In this document: piece after piece, positions 32,637 through 37,237 of the stretch | Numbering within the stretch: position 1 is the stretch's first letter | How the letters are laid out: every line of letters begins with the position of its first letter | Assembly: GCA_046263255.1 (NCBI GenBank) | Contig: JBHELD010000060.1 | Coordinates: 1 to 37,237 of the forward strand | DNA from: JALZEG01 sp046263255 | Lineage (GTDB): Bacteria; Actinomycetota; CADDZG01; WHSQ01 | Direction: 5' to 3' | Length of the DNA: 37,237 nt | Translations under genes and position numbers: made by a program | Notes under the pieces: generated by a model | The model's input: the letters and a program-made list of their open reading frames with translations, nothing else | What the model was told of the DNA's origin: nothing | Database searches by the model: none

Positions 32637-32876
32637 GTGTCCGACGCCATATCCGTCCGTCTCGATAGCGAAGCCCGCCGCGCTCTTGCTCGGCTGGAAG
32701 CGTCGGGTCTTTCGCGTTCGCAGGCCGTCCGTAAGTCGCTGATCGAGAGCGCCTCGCGCCTCGAGCGGAAAAAGGGCTTGGCAGAAGAGGTCGCGGCGCT
32801 CGAGGCAGACGACGAGGATCGCGCGGAGATGTTGGAAGTCGCAACTCTGATGGAGAGCCTGCGTGCTCAGGGGTGA
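32637..32876 (+). CDS. Ribbon-helix-helix antitoxin
   Basis: This 79-residue protein starts with the strand AISVRLDSEARRAL, then a helix, turn and helix (EASGLSRSQAVRKSLIE), a typical ribbon-helix-helix DNA-binding dimer. The acidic C-terminal tail (EEVAALEADDEDRAEMLE) would wrap the toxin. The start is GTG at 32637, 6 nt after a -10 box. Its 3' end overlaps the toxin start by 14 nt. It should bind the palindrome just upstream. Confidence 0.85.
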   Translation: MSDAISVRLDSEARRALARLEASGLSRSQAVRKSLIESASRLERKKGLAEEVAALEADDEDRAEMLEVATLMESLRAQG

Positions 32877-33180
32877 CGTCTACGAGCTGAGGCTTCCAAG
32901 AGGGACCGGGCATGAGCAGCGGGGGCGCCGGTATGGGGTCGTCGTCCAGGCAGACGAGTTCCTCCCCCGCTCGGTCGTGATCGTCGCGCCGACGTCGCGC
33001 AGTGCGCGTCCGGCGTCGTTCCGGCCCGACATTGAGATCGCGGGTGAACGGACAAAGGTGCTTGCGGAGCAAATCGGCGCTGTCGATGCGAATCGCCTCG
33101 GCAAGCTGGTAGGGCACCTCACTCCCGAAGAGCGGTGGGGAGTTGACGACGCGCTGATGACCGTCCTTGGGCTCCGGTGA
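32863..33180 (+). CDS. MazF/PemK-family mRNA interferase toxin
   Basis: This 105-residue protein has the MazF start LRGDVYELRLP, the QRGRRYGVVVQADEF strand with the conserved Arg, and VVIVAPTSRSA with the conserved Thr-Ser. KVLAEQIGAVDANRLGK and a C-terminal helix close it. MazF-type toxins cut single-stranded RNA at short sequences and are neutralised by the partner antitoxin. The start is GTG at 32863 inside the antitoxin gene. Confidence 0.85.
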   Translation: MLRGDVYELRLPRGTGHEQRGRRYGVVVQADEFLPRSVVIVAPTSRSARPASFRPDIEIAGERTKVLAEQIGAVDANRLGKLVGHLTPEERWGVDDALMTVLGLR

Positions 33181-33287
33181 ACGTCAACTCACCACAGGTT
33201 CTCCTCGACGGCGTCGTGTATTCGACTGATTATTTGCCTCATCTCGCGCGGCACTTCGGCTGCGCGATATTCTCGCGCGAGCGCTAG
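33177..33287 (+). CDS. Possible mini-ORF after mazF, unknown
   Basis: A GTG overlapping the toxin stop as GTGA opens a 36-codon frame, VNVNSPQVLLDGVVYSTDYL and then PHLARHFGCAIFSRER. It could be the truncated start of a third gene of the module. It overlaps the ATPase remnant on the other strand and shares its stop sequence CTAG. Confidence 0.25.
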   Translation: MNVNSPQVLLDGVVYSTDYLPHLARHFGCAIFSRER

Positions 33288-33544
33288 CCGCGACAGGACT
33301 CTGAAGCCCTGAACCAGCCCGACCCATACCTAACGGTCATGGATGGGTTTTGGTGCTTCGCCACGTTGACCATCTGCGCTACGACCCTCAAGGCGCGCAG
33401 GGCGGTCGACTTGCCGGCGTTGTTAGGGCCGATGATTACGTTCGGCCCGAGATGGAACCTAATCGAGTACTGGCGGAAGGCCTTGAAGTTCTTGAATGAC
33501 ACCGACCGCAGACGGATAGCCTCGGGTCCGGGGTTCCGCTTCAC
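33189..33544 (-). pseudogene. Remnant of a RecF/OLD-like AAA ATPase
   Basis: On the minus strand a frame reads IRLRSVSFKNFKAFRQYSIR, then NVIIGPNNAGKSTALRALRV, a clear SMC/RecF/OLD-type start with Walker A GPNNAGKST. It stops at 33284, after which a second frame gives GLVQGFRVLSRL and later EMRQIISRIHDAVEENLW to a TGA at 33189. A frameshift near 33310-33325 would join them. Walker B, signature and switch motifs are absent, so the gene is truncated as well as shifted. The start is uncertain (GTG at 33544 used). OLD-like ATPases often act in phage defence, so a decayed defence gene next to a toxin-antitoxin pair is plausible. Confidence 0.6.
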
Positions 33545-33585
33545 TGTGACAAACGTCCTTGACTCCAGCAACGCGGGGTTAATAC

Positions 33586-34605
33586 CTAGAACGCCACCGG
33601 CAGCTCCGGGAACGGCTCCGGGCGGCCGAACTCGAGGTGCGCGCTCCCCATCGCCGTGAGGCTCGCGTCGTGGCGCCACAGCCCGTCGACCCGTTCGTAC
33701 ACCTCCAGCGCCAGGTCGGCGATCTCGGAGTTCGCGCAGTGGCGGACGCCGCCGTCGGGGTCGTCGTAGCGCACCTGCACCGACCGGTCCAGCTTGAGCC
33801 GCGCGGCCCCCGCGACCTTCCAGCGCGCGTTGTGCGACGAGAACGCCCACGTCGGGAGCTCGAACCTGCTGCGGGCGCGCAGGGCCGAGCGGACGTCGGC
33901 GAACGCGAGGTCCTCGCCGCGGTGTCGCAGGTACAGAGACGTGAACGGCGGAAGCCGCCGCACGGCGCGCGCGGTCACTCCCTCGAAGACGGCGTCGCCG
34001 CCGTCGTCCCACTGCGAGCAGTGCGCCCACGCCCACGAGTGCGAGTTGCGCCTCCCCCACCGATGCGACTGACACCCGGGCTCGCCGTCGTAGCGGATCG
34101 TCTCGCCGTCGAGCTCGACCGCTCCGGTGAAGCCGACGGAGAGGTTGGGCGAGCAGACGGTCGAGAAGCGCCGGGCAGCACGATTACGGAACCCCGGCGG
34201 GAGGTGCTGGAAGCAGCGGCCGGCGGGATCGAAGTCGAGCGACCACGACAACGAGCGCTCCGCCGCGACCACGCGTCCTTCCAGGTGCGTCTCGGACAGC
34301 CACGCGTCCGCGATCCGCACGAGCGCGCCGTCGTCGCGCCCGTCGGCGGATCCGAGACGGTCGCCGGAGTACGCGGTGCTGCCGGCGAAGCTCCTCTTTC
34401 CCTCAGGATCGAAGTAGAAGGCCCACAGCCGGCACGACGGGTCGCCGCCGCGGGCGTGCGCCGGAGCCGTGATCGTGTACCGCACCCAGAGCCCGCTGCG
34501 CAGCGACCGGTGGAACGCGGTCGCGTACCAGACCTCCATGAACCCCGCCGCGCGCCGGTCCCACATCATCCGGTTCTCCGTCCCGCTCGACGTGAACGCG
34601 CTCAC
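33586..34605 (-). CDS. Lipocalin-fold protein resembling CrtC/tocopherol cyclase
   Basis: This 339-residue protein reads like a two-barrel lipocalin of the AttH/CrtC/tocopherol cyclase type: FMEVWYATAFH at the start, SLDFDPAGRCFQHLPPGF in the middle and PGCQSHRWGRRNSHSWAWAH, then GDAVFEGVTAR, in the second barrel. Such proteins act on hydrophobic ligands such as carotenoids or quinones. The match is by pattern only, so the function is not assigned. The GTG at 34605 overlaps the glycosyltransferase stop as GTGA, so it may act on the same lipid or glycolipid. Confidence 0.45.
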   Translation of the reverse strand: MSAFTSSGTENRMMWDRRAAGFMEVWYATAFHRSLRSGLWVRYTITAPAHARGGDPSCRLWAFYFDPEGKRSFAGSTAYSGDRLGSADGRDDGALVRIADAWLSETHLEGRVVAAERSLSWSLDFDPAGRCFQHLPPGFRNRAARRFSTVCSPNLSVGFTGAVELDGETIRYDGEPGCQSHRWGRRNSHSWAWAHCSQWDDGGDAVFEGVTARAVRRLPPFTSLYLRHRGEDLAFADVRSALRARSRFELPTWAFSSHNARWKVAGAARLKLDRSVQVRYDDPDGGVRHCANSEIADLALEVYERVDGLWRHDASLTAMGSAHLEFGRPEPFPELPVAF

Positions 34606-35963
34606 GACGCCGCCTCGAGCAGCCGCTCCGCGACCGTCTCCCACGACCACTGCTCGCGCGCGAAAGCGGCCGCGCGCAGCTCGAGCTCCCGCCTCTCGTC
34701 GCGCGGCAGCCCGAGGATCGCGTCGACCCGCTCCGCGATCCCCGTCACGGGCTCGTCGGGATCGAACGTCAGCAGACCCGGCGTGCCCAGCTCCCGCTCG
34801 AGCATCGCCCCGGCCTCCCCGATGCCGGAGTGGCGCGGCACGACGGGGAGCACGCCCGAGGCGGCGGCCTCGGCCGCGACCATCCCGAAAGCCTCCGGCA
34901 CGACCGAAGGGACGACGAGGACGTCCCACAGCGGGAGCGCGACAGACAGGGGACCGTGCTCGAGCCGCCCGGTGAACTCGACCGGGATCGAGCCCGCCCG
35001 CTCCCAGTAGCGCTCGTCTGCACGAGCGGAGCCGAGGAACTCGGCGAGCGGGGGCAACGGCTCCGTCGCGGCGGCGATCTTGCCCGCCGCCTCCGCATTG
35101 CCGGTCCTCAACGTGTACGCGAGAGTCTTCAGCTCCTTCTCGAAGGATCCGTAGCCGACCACGACCGCACGCAGGTCCGGCGTGACCGTCGCGCCCAGCG
35201 CGGCGAGGAAGTGCTGAACGCCCTTCTCGGGGATGAGCTTCCCGACGAAAGCGGCCGTCGGCGGGGCGGCCGGGTCGCGCTCCGCGGGCCGGAAGACGTC
35301 GACGTCGCAGCCGGGGTTCACGACCGCCGCGCGCGACTCCCAGCCGGGCACGGCCGCGGACGCGGCTGCGACCATGTAGTTGCTTCCGCCGATCACCGCC
35401 CTGGCGGCGACCAGGCCCTCGTACGCGTAGTGCCGGTAGCGGTCCTGCCGCTTCACCGCGAACTCCAGCGCACTGCCGTGGAGCTTGGCGGCATACGTCG
35501 TGCCCGTCGCCGCGCACGCGAGCCGCGCGATGTACGGCCCCATCACCTCGTGTCCGGTGACGATCGCGCCGGGCTCGTGCGACCGGATCACCGTGACCAT
35601 CGCGGCGACGTTGCGCCGCACGTAGGCCCCGAGCTCGTCGTCGGAGAGGTCGACGAACGTCTTGACCATGAAGCCCTCGTAGTCGTCGTAGACGTACACC
35701 GGAAGGATCCCGCCGATGTCGGGACGGATCACGCGGCAGCGTCCCGCCGCCGGCTCCGTCTTCGTCGGGTACTCGACGAAGGTCGCGTTGTCGGGGGACA
35801 TGTCGGCTTCGGCGTCGACGTACGGGAGGGCGCCCGCGAGAGTCTCCTGACACATCAGCACCACGTCGTGCCCCGACGCCCTCCAGATCCGCGCGACGTT
35901 CGCCGTGTAGACGTTGGAGCCCGAGCCCGTGAGCAGGTAGCCGTGCCACAGCAGTATCCGCAT
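34602..35963 (-). CDS. Glycosyltransferase family 4
   Basis: This 453-residue GT-B fold enzyme transfers a sugar from an NDP donor. MRILLWHGYLLTGSGSNVYT starts the acceptor domain; AFVGKLIPEKGVQHFLAAL begins the donor domain, and WDVLVVPSVVPEAFGMVAAE holds the EX7E-type nucleotide-sugar motif. Acceptor unknown. The ATG at 35963 lies 8 nt after a TAGGCT box that overlaps the divergent gene's -10. It heads the operon with the lipocalin-like gene. Confidence 0.85.
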   Translation of the reverse strand: MRILLWHGYLLTGSGSNVYTANVARIWRASGHDVVLMCQETLAGALPYVDAEADMSPDNATFVEYPTKTEPAAGRCRVIRPDIGGILPVYVYDDYEGFMVKTFVDLSDDELGAYVRRNVAAMVTVIRSHEPGAIVTGHEVMGPYIARLACAATGTTYAAKLHGSALEFAVKRQDRYRHYAYEGLVAARAVIGGSNYMVAAASAAVPGWESRAAVVNPGCDVDVFRPAERDPAAPPTAAFVGKLIPEKGVQHFLAALGATVTPDLRAVVVGYGSFEKELKTLAYTLRTGNAEAAGKIAAATEPLPPLAEFLGSARADERYWERAGSIPVEFTGRLEHGPLSVALPLWDVLVVPSVVPEAFGMVAAEAAASGVLPVVPRHSGIGEAGAMLERELGTPGLLTFDPDEPVTGIAERVDAILGLPRDERRELELRAAAFAREQWSWETVAERLLEAAS

Positions 35964-35971
35964 CGGACGGC

Positions 35972-35981
35972 AGCCTAGACT
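35972..35981. promoter_or_regulatory. Overlapping divergent -10 boxes
   Basis: TAGGCT on the minus strand (35977-35972) and TAGACT on the plus strand (35976-35981) overlap, sharing the central TA of CTAG. They lie 8 nt before the ATG at 35963 and 7 nt before the GTG at 35989, so both genes appear to be leaderless and to share one melted core. Confidence 0.6.
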
Positions 35982-35988
35982 CACGCCC

Positions 35989-36591
35989 GTGCTGGATCGG
36001 AAGCTGCGGCTCGCGCTGAGGAACTACGTCACGCTGTTCCTGTTCGTCGCCTGTGTCACCGTCTCCATACACGTGGTGTACCTGTTCGCCTTCCGCGACG
36101 TCGTCGCCGTCTCGGAGCTGCACGCGGCGATCGACGAGTTCCCGCCGCAGCGGCAGGTGCGGGGCGTGGGGCACCGCGACCTCGACGCGTGGCGCTTCGG
36201 CAACGGCGTCGTGACGTTGATCGAGATCGCGCTGATCCCGTTCCTGGCGAAGGGCGCGGCACGCGTGGTCGAGCAGGACGAGGCGGACGAGGTGCCCACC
36301 GTGCGGACCGCCCTGGCCGCGACCGCGCAGCGCGGCTACAGATGGTTCCCGTCCCCCCGCGAGGCTGGCCCCCTGCTGGTCAGCGCAGCGATCGGGCTGA
36401 CCGTGTGGTGGCTCGTCCGCCGGACGGGGCTGCTGCTCGTGGAGCCGCTCGCAGCGGAGGGGCGGTGGGCGGCCGTGGCGCTCGTCGAGGGATCCGCCCG
36501 GGCGGCGGCGGCGCCCTTCGTGCTCGTCTCGGTAGTTCTACGTAAATCGCGCCCTAAAGCCGATCGGGTGTTTACGCCGAATCTCTATTGA
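35989..36591 (+). CDS. Four-helix membrane protein, unknown
   Basis: This 200-residue protein has four likely membrane segments (about 14-36, 66-86, 125-150 and 160-182). No family motif is recognised. The last 20 residues (RKSRPKADRVFTPNLY region) are encoded by markedly AT-richer DNA than the rest, so the C-terminus may be altered. The GTG at 35989 is leaderless. It lies 48 nt before the FtsH-like gene on the same strand. Confidence 0.6.
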   Translation: MLDRKLRLALRNYVTLFLFVACVTVSIHVVYLFAFRDVVAVSELHAAIDEFPPQRQVRGVGHRDLDAWRFGNGVVTLIEIALIPFLAKGAARVVEQDEADEVPTVRTALAATAQRGYRWFPSPREAGPLLVSAAIGLTVWWLVRRTGLLLVEPLAAEGRWAAVALVEGSARAAAAPFVLVSVVLRKSRPKADRVFTPNLY

Positions 36592-36639
36592 TGCCAGAAT
36601 CTTCCAACGACGTCGGCTGACCGCGGAGGGGCGAGCGCG

Positions 36640-37237
36640 TGGAGAAAGACGAAGCTACTCAGGCCGCGGACCTCCGCGTCCGGCGCGATCCGTTCACGTC
36701 CGCCGCGGCGACGCGCAAGACCGAGGTCAAGCGCATACGCGAGCGCAACCGGCAGAAGCGGCTGCGCTACCTCGTCTACGCGGGCCTGATCGTCGCCGCG
36801 TTTCTCGCGAAGCGCGCGATCGAGGGCAACGACGTCCGCTTCGGCTTCCCGTCGATCTCGCCGGACACGATGATCTACGTCCTGCCGCCGCTTCTGATCC
36901 TCACATTGCTAATGACGCCGTTGATCGTCCTCCAGCAGGGGAAGTCGCCCGGCGTCCGCTTCTCCCCCGAGGAGCTCGGTGTCGGGTTCAAGGACGTCCG
37001 CGGCATCGACGTCGTGCTCGAGGAGGTCACCCGTACGTTGCAGATCTTCCTCACGTATCGCAGGTTTCGGGACGAGCTCGGGGGCAATCCACGGCGCGGG
37101 ATCCTGTTCGAAGGGCGGCCAGGAACAGGGAAGACCCATCTCGCGAAAGCCATGGCAGCTGAAGCGGGCGTTCCGTTCCTGTTCGTATCTGCGCCTGCGT
37201 TCCAGTCCATGTGGTTCGGCATGACCGCATTCAAGAT
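36640..37237 (+). CDS. FtsH-like AAA ATPase, partial (continues beyond window)
   Basis: 199 codons are visible from a GTG with GGAGGGG 7 nt upstream. The N-terminus is basic (about 26-43), then two membrane helices (about 44-60 and 78-97). The AAA domain begins at GFKDVRGIDVVLEEV, with Walker A GRPGTGKT (159-166) and HLAKAMAAEAGVPFLFVSAP. Canonical FtsH has GPPGTGKT and a large periplasmic loop, whereas the loop here is only about 17 residues. It may be the actinobacterial FtsH-like AAA branch. Whether a zinc-protease domain follows cannot be seen. Confidence 0.8.

Noticed and set aside
1..37237. CRISPR array, insertion sequence, prophage or tRNA
   Set aside because: No regularly spaced repeats, transposase or integrase motifs, phage genes or cloverleaf sequences were found on reading both strands.

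Overview
The window is GC-rich, densely packed bacterial DNA, most likely from an actinomycete relative (Actinomycetota). This rests on the codon bias, the frequent GTG and TTG starts, 4-nt ATGA/GTGA/TTGA start-stop overlaps, LigC-type ligase plus Prim-PolC genes, a PxKF-like tail on a secreted esterase, and many start codons 6-8 nt after a TANNNT -10 box (leaderless transcripts). The class cannot be fixed from sequence alone. A deep lineage such as Thermoleophilia or Acidimicrobiia is a guess.

Layout. 1-5043 (minus): an enoyl-CoA hydratase/isomerase and nadB, then the tyrosine/homogentisate catabolic set hpd-hmgA-fah, with fah running off the left edge. 5158-8368 (plus): a secreted modular SGNH esterase closed by a strong terminator hairpin. 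8379-11106: nfeD-flotillin (minus) diverges from a LURP-one-like gene (plus) around a 51-bp imperfect palindrome. 11103-19860 (minus): purine operon purB-purC-(Yip1-like membrane protein)-purS-purQ-purL-purF, ending in a soluble histidine kinase and a stand-alone receiver. 19899-24407: a small secreted protein, a methyltransferase gene broken by an in-frame TAG, a likely 6S RNA on the plus strand, and a second purine operon on the minus strand (dodecin-purA-purD-purE). 24436-28481 (plus): an ECF sigma factor with a membrane partner, a LigC/Prim-PolC repair pair and a small cysteine-rich secreted peptide. 28489-32606: membrane and zinc-ribbon proteins, a second gene broken by an in-frame TAG, a DUF255 thioredoxin-like protein and ArfB. 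32607-33588: a ribbon-helix-helix/MazF toxin-antitoxin module with a clear palindromic operator, and a decayed ATPase. 33586-37237: a GT4 glycosyltransferase with a lipocalin/CrtC-like protein (minus), diverging through a shared -10 box from a membrane protein; then the start of an FtsH-like AAA protein.

Function. The two minus-strand purine blocks hold purB, C, S, Q, L, F and A, D, E. The steps purK, purM, purN and purH are not in the window. A two-component pair is translationally coupled to purF and a 6S-like RNA lies tail-to-tail with purE, so growth-state signalling and purine supply are physically linked here; that the link is regulatory is inference.

Best leads: the 6S-like RNA, the palindrome between the flotillin and LURP-one genes, the HK-receiver tail of the purine operon, two independent in-frame amber codons, and the overlapping divergent -10 element at 35972-35981. 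No CRISPR array, insertion sequence, tRNA or rRNA was seen.
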